Below, piece by piece: positions 54,529 through 63,507 of a stretch of DNA of 64,000 nt. A model generated the notes under the pieces. It had not been told where the DNA came from. It saw nothing but the letters and a program-made list of their open reading frames with translations, and did no database searches. Positions within the stretch are counted from its first letter, which is position 1. Every line of letters begins with the position of its first letter. Where the stretch lies: positions 1 through 64,000 of the forward strand of contig JBGSPX010000009.1 in the NCBI GenBank assembly GCA_041738345.1. Reading direction: 5' to 3'. The position numbers and the translations under genes were made by a program. Source of the DNA: Proteocatella sp041738345 (GTDB lineage: Bacteria; Bacillota; Clostridia; Peptostreptococcales; Filifactoraceae).

Positions 54529-55473
54529 ATGAAAAGAAGTTATGATGTTTTTGTAAAAAATGAAGAAGGTTCAATATCTGTATTTATTGCAATTTCACTT
54601 ATAACTATATTAGGACTTTCTGCACTAGTGTTTGATTTTGGATGTGCGTATATAAATGCAAATGAACTCCAAAATTCAGCGGATTCAGCAGCGCTTGCGT
54701 GTGCCCAAAAACTTCCGCTTGATGAGGATTCGTTATGGGACAGTGAAATAGTTCCAGTAGCTCAGGGGTATATGGGGGAAAATAATTCAAATGTATTTAC
54801 GATAAATCCGGTAAGAAGTGATAGTAATCTTATAGTAGGGGTTGAGGTTACGGCATCTAGAGAACTAAGTGTACCACTAATAGATATTTTTGGAAGCGGA
54901 AATTTAGCAGTTCAGCGAAGGGCTGTTGCAAGAGTATTTACACTCAGTCAAGCAACGGGACTTGTTCCAATAGGTATAAATCAAGAGGTGCTCGATTCTG
55001 AAGGGTTTGATGGGTCTTTGGCATTAGATATAGACCCAAGCGAGGATGATGCAGTTAAGTATGGGTGGCTATTTTTTGATAAAATTTATGATGAAAATAA
55101 CAATGCTAATAGCAAATTAAATAACTGGATGGAAGACGGCTATCAAGATGTAGTAGCTGTAGGCGATGAACTTCCATGGACTGATGGAACAAGGGCATCT
55201 ACGGTAATGGCATATAATGATTTAATTGGAAAAGAAGTACTAGCGCCTATATACGAAGTAGTAACTTTTAATGATGGGGGGAATAAAGAAGATACAGCGA
55301 TTGTAAGAATAACAGGCTTTGTTATGATAAGGATAGAAGCTTATAGCCCTGGAGGAAGTAAAAATAAAACTATGAGAGCTACCTTTATAAGACATGCAAA
55401 CATAAGCAACACATCTGCTGAAGGTGACGAAATAATCGATTACAGAGTAGGCGGAATTAGGCTTGTAAGTTAA
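54529..55473 (+). CDS. TadG-like pilus protein 1
   Basis: 314 aa from the ATG at 54529 after GGGGGGAG. One N-terminal membrane segment (EGSISVFIAISLITILGLSALVFDFG), then the helical NELQNSADSAALACAQKLP module of TadE/TadG-like proteins and a larger outer domain with VPIGINQEVL and DGTRASTVM. It is probably anchored in the membrane with the bulk outside. Its role in Tad machines is poorly known. It is a tandem paralogue of the next gene. Confidence 0.85.
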   Translation: MKRSYDVFVKNEEGSISVFIAISLITILGLSALVFDFGCAYINANELQNSADSAALACAQKLPLDEDSLWDSEIVPVAQGYMGENNSNVFTINPVRSDSNLIVGVEVTASRELSVPLIDIFGSGNLAVQRRAVARVFTLSQATGLVPIGINQEVLDSEGFDGSLALDIDPSEDDAVKYGWLFFDKIYDENNNANSKLNNWMEDGYQDVVAVGDELPWTDGTRASTVMAYNDLIGKEVLAPIYEVVTFNDGGNKEDTAIVRITGFVMIRIEAYSPGGSKNKTMRATFIRHANISNTSAEGDEIIDYRVGGIRLVS

Positions 55474-55509
55474 TCAATTGGATTGTAAAAATGGATAGGG
55501 GGAGGGAGT

Positions 55510-56445
55510 TTGAAGTTCATTTTAAAAGAGCATGGCCTAATAACTATATTTGTAGCAATCGCGCTTGTGATAGTTTTTTCGTTTTCAGCACTAGTGCTTG
55601 ATTTTGGAGTAGCATATATAAAATCAAATGAACTTCAAAATGCAGCTGATGCGGCCGCACTAGTAGGTGCAAAGAAATTGCCACTTGAGGATGATGCAAC
55701 ATTTAGTAATGAAGTTCAGCAGCTTGCACAAAATTATGTAATAGAAAATGGAGTAATGGATTCTGAAATTGTTCCTGTATTTGATAGCAATAATAAAATA
55801 TCAGGAATTAAGGTTTTGGCATCGGAAGAGGCTCCATCAGACCTTGTAAATATTCTACTTGGAAACGCGACGCTAAATGTAAAAAAGAATTCCAAGGCAA
55901 AAGTATTTCAACTAAAAAGTGGAATAGGACTGGTGCCTATAGGAGTAAATAAAGATGTATTTGAAACGGAAGGCTTTGACGGGAGCATAATATTAGATAT
56001 AGACCCGAGTGAGCTTAACGGCGTAAAATATGGATGGATGTTTTTTGACAAAGTATATGGAATAGATAAAAATTCAAATGATAAATTAAAAACTTGGATG
56101 ATATCAGGATATGACAAAGCTATTTCACTAGGGGATGAGATGCCGTGGACAAATGGAAGCCGTGCATCTACAGTGCTAGAATATAACAATCTTATAGGTA
56201 AGGAAATTATGGCACCGATATATGAAGTAATAGAATTTCAAGATGGGCAGAATCCTAAAGAAGATATAGCAAATGTTAGAATTGTAGGCTTTGTATTTCT
56301 AAAAGTAGAAGATTATAAACCTGGAGGGACTAGTAATAAAACTATGAAAGCTACCTTTATAAAATATAAAAATATAGGAGGAGAAGTTTCAGAAAATGAC
56401 GTTATAGAGGAATATAGAGTATATTCTTCAAAACTTGTAGAATAG
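55510..56445 (+). CDS. TadG-like pilus protein 2
   Basis: 311 aa, TTG start after GGGGAGGGAG. The layout is the same as in the preceding gene: hydrophobic N terminus, NELQNAADAAALVGAKKLP, LVPIGVNKDVF, DGSIILDIDPSE and a shared C-terminal half (about half of the residues look identical by eye). The pair probably arose by tandem duplication. The two may form a hetero-oligomer or be alternative surface components. Confidence 0.85.
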   Translation: MKFILKEHGLITIFVAIALVIVFSFSALVLDFGVAYIKSNELQNAADAAALVGAKKLPLEDDATFSNEVQQLAQNYVIENGVMDSEIVPVFDSNNKISGIKVLASEEAPSDLVNILLGNATLNVKKNSKAKVFQLKSGIGLVPIGVNKDVFETEGFDGSIILDIDPSELNGVKYGWMFFDKVYGIDKNSNDKLKTWMISGYDKAISLGDEMPWTNGSRASTVLEYNNLIGKEIMAPIYEVIEFQDGQNPKEDIANVRIVGFVFLKVEDYKPGGTSNKTMKATFIKYKNIGGEVSENDVIEEYRVYSSKLVE

Positions 56446-56458
56446 GGGGGAATTTATT

Positions 56459-57091
56459 TTGAAAAAAATTCAAATTATTGCAATCTTAGCAGCTTTATTT
56501 ACTGCAATTACAGTATATTTTTTTCTTGGAAGTATAAAAGAAGCTTCTAAAGTACCTATGATTCCAGTTGTTGTAAGTAGTTTAGAGATAAAAGAAAATA
56601 CTGAAATAAAAGCAGAGATGGTTAAAATTATAAATATAGCAGAAAGTGCAGTTACGCCAAATGCCGTTACAAAACTGGAGGATGTAGTTGGAAATATTGC
56701 AACAAGAGATATTTATATAGGAGAACAGATAATATCGCTAGAACTTGCAAAGCCAGGAGAATCTACGCAAAAACTCTCTTATATGATTGAATCGGGGAAA
56801 AGGGCTGTATCTGTAAAGGTAGATGAGGTCAGTGGAATTTCAGGGCTTATAGAACCGGGAAATAAGGTGGATGTAGTAGTAGTATATGATGAAAGTTCAA
56901 CCTCTGATATAATTCTTCAAAATATCACTGTGTTATCTACTGGCATGAAGCTAGAAACTGAAGAGTCAGCCAAAGCAGAAACTTATGAAACGGTAACACT
57001 ATCCTTGGATACAACTCAGATACTTAAACTTAGGGCAGCCGAAGCAAAAGGTAAGATTACTATGGCACTTAGGTCTTATTTGGAAAATTAA
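56459..57091 (+). CDS. cpaB: CpaB/RcpC-like pilus assembly protein
   Basis: 210 aa, TTG start. One N-terminal membrane helix (IIAILAALFTAITVYFFL), then a SAF domain (VVVSSLEIKENTEIKAEMV) and a second beta region with VDVVVVYDE. It is shorter than the Gram-negative RcpC that contacts the outer-membrane pore, as expected for a Firmicute. It lies 13 bp after the second TadG-like gene and probably spans from the membrane into the wall. Confidence 0.88.
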   Translation: MKKIQIIAILAALFTAITVYFFLGSIKEASKVPMIPVVVSSLEIKENTEIKAEMVKIINIAESAVTPNAVTKLEDVVGNIATRDIYIGEQIISLELAKPGESTQKLSYMIESGKRAVSVKVDEVSGISGLIEPGNKVDVVVVYDESSTSDIILQNITVLSTGMKLETEESAKAETYETVTLSLDTTQILKLRAAEAKGKITMALRSYLEN

Positions 57092-57125
57092 TAGCATCTA
57101 ACGGGAATTTTGGGGGTGATTTATT

Positions 57126-58337
57126 TTGGAAATAAATACTATAATTATAAGCAAATTAGATGAACGGAGAGAGTTTTTAAAAAAGATATTGGAAGAAACT
57201 GATATAAAAATCATATCAGATATAAGAGGTGGAACCGCAGCGTTAGATAGAATTGAAAATATAAGTCCAGAGCTTGTAATAATGACGTTTGATGAACATG
57301 ACACAGATGTACTTAATATTGCAGAGCGAATATATTTAGGAAGGCCCCAATGTATAATAATTTTTTTAGTAGAACGAATGAACACAGAGATACTTCAAAA
57401 AGCTATGTCTGTTGGGGTAAGAAATGTAACTATATTTCCAGAAAATGGATATGATTTTTCAGAGTGGTTAAAGACCATATATAACAATGAAAAAATACGA
57501 AATAAATCTATGGGTGAGGTTAAAAGTATAAGCTGGATGTCTAAAGTGATAACAGTATTTGGCGCAAAAGGAGGTATTGGAAAGACTACAATAGCAGTAA
57601 ATTTAGCAACAAAGCTTGCAGAAAATAATAGAAAAGTAGCGCTTTTAGATTTTGATATAGAATTTGGTGAAATAAGTGTATATTTGAATTTAGATGTGAA
57701 GGATACACTTTCAGAATTAATAACTGAAAAATCAGAGTTTGATATAGATACGATAAGAAGTTATATGAATGTTCATTCATCTGGAGTTCATGTACTTTGC
57801 GCACCGAAAAGTCCAGAGTATAGTGAAGGGATAAATGCTAATCAGATAGAGAAACTGATGAATATATTAAGAACTTACTATGATTATGTAATAATAGATG
57901 CTCCAGCATCCTTTAATGATATAACCCTAACGGCAATTGAAGGTTCAGTTATGGTGATTTTTGTTACAGGTTTTGACATATCCATACTAAGAAATTCTAA
58001 ATTAAGTATGAACCTCTTAGAAGGACTTCAACAAAAAGAGAAAATTAAGGTGGTAGTGAATCGTGATGTGGAGGGTTATATAACTGCTAAAGATGTAGAA
58101 AGGATACTTGGAAAGAGTATATGGTGTCGAATTCCTAGTGATTATAATACGGCAGTTAGTGCGCTTAATAAAGGAATCCCAATTGTAATAGGTTCGCCGA
58201 AAACTAGAATAAGTTTTGCACTTGATGAACTTTCAAAATTGGTACTTGGAGAATTTGAACATACCTATCAAACACAAAAAAAATCTGAAGAACGTTCAAA
58301 AAGTAAATTTTTTGATAAATTTAGGAGGACTAAATAA
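57126..58337 (+). CDS. tadZ: TadZ/CpaE-like pilus localisation ATPase
   Basis: 403 aa, TTG start. The first 120 residues are like a receiver domain (NTIIISKLDERREFL) and place a target region before a MinD/ParA-type ATPase. That ATPase has a deviant Walker A with Lys148 and Lys153 in FGAKGGIGKTT. TadZ places the pilus machine at a pole in other bacteria. The stop overlaps the start of tadA by one base (TAATG). The expected receiver phospho-Asp was not clearly found, so phosphorylation is doubtful. Confidence 0.9.
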   Translation: MEINTIIISKLDERREFLKKILEETDIKIISDIRGGTAALDRIENISPELVIMTFDEHDTDVLNIAERIYLGRPQCIIIFLVERMNTEILQKAMSVGVRNVTIFPENGYDFSEWLKTIYNNEKIRNKSMGEVKSISWMSKVITVFGAKGGIGKTTIAVNLATKLAENNRKVALLDFDIEFGEISVYLNLDVKDTLSELITEKSEFDIDTIRSYMNVHSSGVHVLCAPKSPEYSEGINANQIEKLMNILRTYYDYVIIDAPASFNDITLTAIEGSVMVIFVTGFDISILRNSKLSMNLLEGLQQKEKIKVVVNRDVEGYITAKDVERILGKSIWCRIPSDYNTAVSALNKGIPIVIGSPKTRISFALDELSKLVLGEFEHTYQTQKKSEERSKSKFFDKFRRTK

Positions 58338-59692
58338 TGAGTCTATTAGAACGCCTAGAACGACAAAAGCGTGATGGAATAGGAGAAGAAGTCAAAAAAA
58401 AGCTTGAAAAAGAATCCTATTCTCCTGAAACTGTAGATCCTAATTTTTTTATAAAAACTAAAATTCATAGAGAAATAATAGAAATAATGAATAAAAAAGC
58501 AATTAATGATAGTGGCATAATTGATAATAAACAGGAGCTTATGAGCACTATTGAAGATTTAGTAGAAAAAGAAAATATAGGGATGCCAAGAGCGGAACGT
58601 GTAATCTTAATAAGAGATATATATGATGAAGTAGCAGGTCTAGGTCCATTGGAACCACTTTTAGCAGATCCTGAAATAACAGAAATAATGGTTAATGGTC
58701 CTAAAATAGTTTATGTTGAAAAAAAAGGAAAAATAACAGAAAGTAATGTTAAGTTTAGAGATGATAATCATGTTATGCACATAATAAATCGAATTGTATC
58801 ACCGATAGGAAGACGAGTTGATGAAGCAAGTCCTATGGTAGATGCAAGACTTAAAGATGGGTCGAGGGTAAATGCGGTAATACCTCCAATTTCTTTAGTT
58901 GGCCCAACAATAACTATAAGAAAATTTTCAAAAGATCCGATAACTGCTAAAAATCTGCTTCAATTTGGAACTATAAATGGACCTATGTTATCCTTTTTAG
59001 AAGCCTGCGTAAGAGGAAAACTAAATATAATGGTTTCTGGAGGTACTGGAAGTGGTAAAACTACATTTTTAAATGTACTTTCTGGCTACATACCAGAAAA
59101 TGAAAGGATAATAACTATTGAAGATGCTGCAGAATTACAGTTAAAACAAAGACATGTAATAACTTTAGAAAGTAGACCTGCAAATGTTGAGGGAGCAGGA
59201 AGTATTACTATAAGGGATTTAGTTAAAAATTCACTTCGTATGAGACCAGATCGAATAATAATTGGAGAGGTAAGAACTGGAGAAGCCCTTGATATGCTTC
59301 AAGCAATGAATACAGGTCATGATGGATCCATATCAACAGGCCATGCTAATTCACCAAGAGAACTTATGTCAAGGCTAGAAACTATGGTGCTTATGGCAGG
59401 GATGGAGCTCCCGATAAAGGCAATAAGAGAGCAGATTAGTTCAGCAGTAGATTTAGTTATACATCAAGAGCGGCTTAAAGATGGAAGTCGTAAAATAGTA
59501 AATATAACGGAAGTAGTGGGTATGGAAGGTGACGTTATAACTTTACAAGATATATTTGTATATAAACAAACAGGACTTGATGCACAAGGGAACATAAAAG
59601 GCTCATTTAAAGCGACTGGTGTGGTACCAAGTTTTATATGGAAACTTACAAGTAATGGGATTATGGTTAAAGATGATTGGTTTACTACGTAA
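58337..59692 (+). CDS. tadA: Tad pilus secretion ATPase TadA/CpaF
   Basis: 451 aa. It has the CpaF N-terminal region, then the secretion-ATPase core: Walker A GGTGSGKT at 235-242, the Asp box (IITIEDAAELQL), Walker B (MRPDRIIIGEVRTGEA) and the His box (STGHANSPRELMSRLE). It drives pilin extraction and, in Tad systems, both extension and retraction. It is translationally coupled to tadZ. Confidence 0.96.
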   Translation: MSLLERLERQKRDGIGEEVKKKLEKESYSPETVDPNFFIKTKIHREIIEIMNKKAINDSGIIDNKQELMSTIEDLVEKENIGMPRAERVILIRDIYDEVAGLGPLEPLLADPEITEIMVNGPKIVYVEKKGKITESNVKFRDDNHVMHIINRIVSPIGRRVDEASPMVDARLKDGSRVNAVIPPISLVGPTITIRKFSKDPITAKNLLQFGTINGPMLSFLEACVRGKLNIMVSGGTGSGKTTFLNVLSGYIPENERIITIEDAAELQLKQRHVITLESRPANVEGAGSITIRDLVKNSLRMRPDRIIIGEVRTGEALDMLQAMNTGHDGSISTGHANSPRELMSRLETMVLMAGMELPIKAIREQISSAVDLVIHQERLKDGSRKIVNITEVVGMEGDVITLQDIFVYKQTGLDAQGNIKGSFKATGVVPSFIWKLTSNGIMVKDDWFTT

Positions 59693-59703
59693 GGGGGAGT
59701 TAT

Positions 59704-60645
59704 ATGGAACTACTTTTTATACTTTCGGTGGGGGTATTTTCATACAGCATATGCTATCTTATACTTTATATTTTAAAATTTGATAAAATAATCGTTTCGC
59801 AAAGAGTCAATAAGCTTATTTCAAAAAGCAAATTAGATGAAGCTTATGATAAAAATAGTAAACGAAGAGGTATTAATTCAGATAGCCAAAATAAGCATTT
59901 TGCAAGCGAAAAACTCAAAGAAGAACTACAATCTGCAGGAATAATAATGAAGCCAGAAGAGTTTCTTATTGCTTGGTTTGGAATAGCATTACTTCCTATG
60001 GGGATTGTATTTGTTATTTCAAAAAATATAATTATAGCCATTATAATAGCAGGCATATGTGCTATGGTGCCACCTATTATTGTAGCTAGAACAAAAGTTA
60101 AAAGAGTAGAGCTATTTAGTAAACAACTTGGTGAAGCACTGCCTATTATAGGGAATAGCTTAAGATCGGGATTCACTTTTCAGCAATCTATGGAAAATAT
60201 ATCTAACAATATGCCAGAACCATTAGCGTATGAATTCGGAAAGACTATGAGAGAAATGAATTATGGAATTCCGTTTGAAGAAGCATTGACTAGACTTGGA
60301 AAGCGTATGGTAAATAAGGATTTAGATTTACTTATATCAGCAGTTATGATTCAAAGTAAAGTTGGAGGAAATTTATCTGAACTTGTAGATATAATCGGAG
60401 AAACTATAAAAGATCGAGTAAAGATAAAGCGAGATATAAAGACGGTCACTAGTTCAGGACGGCTTTCGGGAATTATACTCGGAGTGTTGCCTATAGCACT
60501 TGTATTGCTTCTTCTGGTTATAAATCCAACATATCTTATGGGTTTTTTCTCATCTTCACTTGGAATAATGATGATTTTTGTGGCTATAGCTATGGAAGTA
60601 GTAGGGTTTTTAGTAATACTAAAAATAACTAATATTAAATATTAG
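59704..60645 (+). CDS. tadB: Tad inner-membrane platform protein TadB
   Basis: 313 aa from the ATG at 59704 after GGGGGAG, which lies downstream of the tadA stop. One N-terminal helix, a pair near 80-115, the T2SSF/GspF domain (LGEALPIIGNSLRSGFTFQQ, SAVMIQSKVGGNLSELVD) and C-terminal helices. It pairs with TadC to anchor the ATPase. The spacing to tadA and tadC is short, fitting one operon. Confidence 0.94.
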   Translation: MELLFILSVGVFSYSICYLILYILKFDKIIVSQRVNKLISKSKLDEAYDKNSKRRGINSDSQNKHFASEKLKEELQSAGIIMKPEEFLIAWFGIALLPMGIVFVISKNIIIAIIIAGICAMVPPIIVARTKVKRVELFSKQLGEALPIIGNSLRSGFTFQQSMENISNNMPEPLAYEFGKTMREMNYGIPFEEALTRLGKRMVNKDLDLLISAVMIQSKVGGNLSELVDIIGETIKDRVKIKRDIKTVTSSGRLSGIILGVLPIALVLLLLVINPTYLMGFFSSSLGIMMIFVAIAMEVVGFLVILKITNIKY

Positions 60646-60660
60646 CAAGGGGTGAGTATT

Positions 60661-61581
60661 ATGCTTTATGCATCAATATTTTCAGGAGTAATAGGATATT
60701 GCATAATAATGATGTTTTTTGGAAAACGATATATGGAGAAAAGTGCAATAGATAAGAGGATTAATGATATCGAAAAAGCAGGTACAAAAAATATATCTTT
60801 TGAAGAAGAAGAACTAAGTAAAACGCTTTCAGAACGGGTTTTTGCGCCTTTATGGAAGAAAATAATGAAAGTAGCGCTCAAAGTAGTGCCAAAGGTAAGT
60901 GATAAAAACTTAAAGAAACAGCTTCTAAGAGCAGTGATAAATATGTCTGTAGATGAGTTCAATGCTCTAAGAATGATATTCATAACTGTAATGGGAGTTT
61001 TATTTTTTGTAAGACAAGCTTTAATAAGTCAAAATTTGTTTAGCAATATATTTTGGGCAGGAATAGGAGTAGCTACAGGCTATTTTATAACAATAATTGG
61101 GGTGAAATTTAAAACCAGTAAACGGCGAGAAACTATAAATATGCAATTGCCAGAAGTTATGGATCTTTTAAGTATAAGTGTAGAGGCTGGACTTGGATTC
61201 GATCAGGCCTTAAAAGAGGTTGCTGAGGCATTTCAAGGACCATTATTACAAGAGTTTAATATAGCAAAAAGAGAAATGCAGTTAGGGCTGACTAAAAAAG
61301 AAGCACTTTTAGAAATGGCGGATAGGTGTCAAGTGGAGGATTTGAGTTTGTTTGTAAGTGCTATAATACAGGGGGAACAATTTGGGATTTCACTTAAAAG
61401 TATTTTGCGAACGCAATCTTTTGCAATAAGACTTAGACATAAACAGCGTATCGAAGAAAAAGCGGCTAAATTGCCAGTGAAAATAATTCTTCCAGTAGCA
61501 GCATTTATTTTTCCAGTACTATTTATAGTGGTGGTAGGCCCTGCAGTATTTAATCTTTATACAGCACTGAAAGGACTTTAA
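60661..61581 (+). CDS. tadC: Tad inner-membrane platform protein TadC
   Basis: 306 aa from the ATG at 60661, 6 bp after AAGGGGTG. Membrane helices are at the N terminus, the middle and the C terminus, around a T2SSF domain (MDLLSISVEAGLGFDQALKE, SLFVSAIIQGEQFGISL). It is the second platform subunit, and the order tadZ-tadA-tadB-tadC matches canonical loci. It is followed after 2 bp by the DUF192 gene. Confidence 0.94.
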   Translation: MLYASIFSGVIGYCIIMMFFGKRYMEKSAIDKRINDIEKAGTKNISFEEEELSKTLSERVFAPLWKKIMKVALKVVPKVSDKNLKKQLLRAVINMSVDEFNALRMIFITVMGVLFFVRQALISQNLFSNIFWAGIGVATGYFITIIGVKFKTSKRRETINMQLPEVMDLLSISVEAGLGFDQALKEVAEAFQGPLLQEFNIAKREMQLGLTKKEALLEMADRCQVEDLSLFVSAIIQGEQFGISLKSILRTQSFAIRLRHKQRIEEKAAKLPVKIILPVAAFIFPVLFIVVVGPAVFNLYTALKGL

Positions 61582-61583
61582 AT

Positions 61584-61919
61584 ATGATAAGGATAGCTTC
61601 TAAAAATGGAAATTATATAGATTATGTAGAAATAGCTTCGGATTTTATAAGTAGATTTTTGGGACTTATGGGAAAAGATTTTTCAAATGATTATCCAGGG
61701 CTTTTGCTTATGAACTGCAATTCTATTCATACATTTTTTATGAAGAAAAAGATAGATGCTATTTATTTATCGAAAGATTTTCAAATTTTGGAAATCGAAA
61801 CTATATCACCATGGAGAATTGGAAAAATAGTCAGAGGGACAAAACATATTTTAGAACTCCCAGAGAATAAAGCTAGCTTTCAAAAAGGGGATTTTTTGGT
61901 TTTAGATTATTTAGACTAA
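61584..61919 (+). CDS. DUF192 protein
   Basis: 111 aa. The family landmarks are present: SRFLGLMGKDF at the N terminus, NCNSIHTFFMKKKIDAIYLS in the middle and the VRGTKHILELPEN pattern near the end. DUF192 proteins are small beta folds of unknown function, often secreted or periplasmic elsewhere. This one has no signal peptide, so it is probably cytoplasmic. Only 2 bp separate it from tadC, which suggests a role tied to the pilus, though none is known. Confidence 0.9.
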   Translation: MIRIASKNGNYIDYVEIASDFISRFLGLMGKDFSNDYPGLLLMNCNSIHTFFMKKKIDAIYLSKDFQILEIETISPWRIGKIVRGTKHILELPENKASFQKGDFLVLDYLD

Positions 61920-61934
61920 AAAGGAGTGTTTTTT

Positions 61935-63326
61935 ATGACTGATAATAATGAGAATGTTGAAATTAAAGAAGAAAAACAACATTTACCACTACTTGATGAT
62001 ATTGATATGCTTAGAAAGAGAGAAGACGTAAGTGAGCTGGAAGACATATTGAAGGCTAATATTTTGGGAGGATATTCTAGAAAGAAAGTATTAGATTATA
62101 TAGGCTCAATAAGAGAGCAGCAATTCAAGGCTGAGGAAAAATTTAGGAAAAACTTAAAAGAGCTTATAGAACAAAAAGAAGAACTTAGAAGAAGATTAGA
62201 TCAAAGCGAAGTATATATAACAGAATTAGAAGATAGAAATTATGACTTATCGGATGATATAAAGAAGTTTAGCGAAGGGGATGTAGGGAAATATCAAAAT
62301 AAAATAGCAGAAATGCAGAACAAACTATCTGATTTAGAAAAAGAAATAATTTCTGCAGAAGATGAAAAACATAATCTTATAGCGCAGCTTCAACTTAAAT
62401 CAAAAAATATAATTGAACTAGAAGATAAGAATCAAAGCATAACTTCAAAGCTTTTAGAAATGGAAAACTTAGAACTTCAAAAAGAAAGAGAATTTCATTT
62501 AGAGCTTGAGAAACAGATAGAAAAACTAAAAGAAGAATTACAAAATGCTCAAGCTAAAGTAGAAAAGCATAAGGACGCAGAAAAAGTTCAAAAAAATGAA
62601 ATATTAGAACTTAAGGAAAGTCTCGGAAAGTTAAATGAAGCTTATGAAGCAAGTAAGGCCAGTGTAATATCAATTCAAGAAAATCTTATAAAAAAAGAGG
62701 ATGCAATTGCTCAAAATTGTAATCGCTATGAAGTTCAGTTAAAAGAAATTGAAGATAAGTATCAAACTCAATTATCGGACTTAACTTCAAATATGGAAAT
62801 ATCACAAAAAATAATATTAGAAAAAGAAGCTAAAATCAAAGAACTTGAAAATGTAAGTAATATAAAGCTAATGGATATTGAGAAAAATTATCAATTAAAA
62901 ATAAATGCCTTGATAAAAAATCTTATGGAGAAAGATCAAGAACTAAACCAGATAGTGAAATCACTAGAGGAAAGAGATTATTCATTAAAGCAAGCTCAAA
63001 ATGAAAATAAATCTTTAGAAGCCAAATCAGAAGTATTTAATAAAAATATGCTCGAAGCGGTAGATAAGTTAGATGAATATGTGGAGATTAATAGAACTTT
63101 GTTAAAAAGTTTAGAAGAAGAACGAAAACGAAATACAGAGGTTTTGAAAGAAAAGCTTACCTTAGAAATTGATCTTTGTGCATCACAGTATAAAATAAAC
63201 GATATGGATTATGAAATAAAGACAATTTCAAAACAAAATGAAAAACTTTCAATTCAGATTGAAAAAGAAAGAGCAAGAGCTAAGGAGCTTATATTGGAAT
63301 TTGGAACCTCAAAGGAATTGAGCTAG
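61935..63326 (+). CDS. Long coiled-coil protein with DivIVA-like N-terminal motif
   Basis: 463 aa from the ATG at 61935 after AAAGGAG. Residues 1-50 contain ILGGYSRKKVLDYIGSI, like the GYxxxxVxxYI/FL motif at the start of DivIVA and GpsB. About residues 50-460 are continuous heptad-rich coiled coil with many Glu, Lys, Leu and Gln. No membrane helix or signal. It is the last gene of the pilus locus, before a strong terminator. A polar or scaffold role, perhaps recruiting the TadZ machine, is inferred only from the motif and position. Confidence 0.8.
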   Translation: MTDNNENVEIKEEKQHLPLLDDIDMLRKREDVSELEDILKANILGGYSRKKVLDYIGSIREQQFKAEEKFRKNLKELIEQKEELRRRLDQSEVYITELEDRNYDLSDDIKKFSEGDVGKYQNKIAEMQNKLSDLEKEIISAEDEKHNLIAQLQLKSKNIIELEDKNQSITSKLLEMENLELQKEREFHLELEKQIEKLKEELQNAQAKVEKHKDAEKVQKNEILELKESLGKLNEAYEASKASVISIQENLIKKEDAIAQNCNRYEVQLKEIEDKYQTQLSDLTSNMEISQKIILEKEAKIKELENVSNIKLMDIEKNYQLKINALIKNLMEKDQELNQIVKSLEERDYSLKQAQNENKSLEAKSEVFNKNMLEAVDKLDEYVEINRTLLKSLEEERKRNTEVLKEKLTLEIDLCASQYKINDMDYEIKTISKQNEKLSIQIEKERARAKELILEFGTSKELS

Positions 63327-63354
63327 CTTTAATTTAACATGAAACTTATAGGTT

Positions 63355-63395
63355 AATAAAAATACTTCCCATTCTTGTAGGGAAGTATTTTTATT
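63355..63395 (+). terminator. Terminator of the Tad pilus locus
   Basis: AATAAAAATACTTCCC pairs perfectly with GGGAAGTATTTTTATT (16 bp, 9-nt loop). Confidence 0.9.
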
Positions 63396-63465
63396 GACAT
63401 AAAGCTTGTGGATATGATATTCTGAAAAAAGTTAATTAAGACTAACTCATTTTTTGAGGTATAAT
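63394..63465 (+). promoter_or_regulatory. Promoter region of the metal ABC permease gene
   Basis: TTGACA at 63394-63399 overlaps the terminator tail, with a TATTCT-like -10 18 bp on. A TATAAT at 63460-63465 marks a second candidate with a weak TTAAGA -35. Between them an inverted repeat, AGTTA-8-TAACT (63430-63447), could be an operator for a metal repressor. It resembles the repeat at 29160-29175. Confidence 0.5.
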
Positions 63466-63507
63466 AGATTATATAAATATTTAAACATAAATTGGAGGCA
63501 AAATTTG

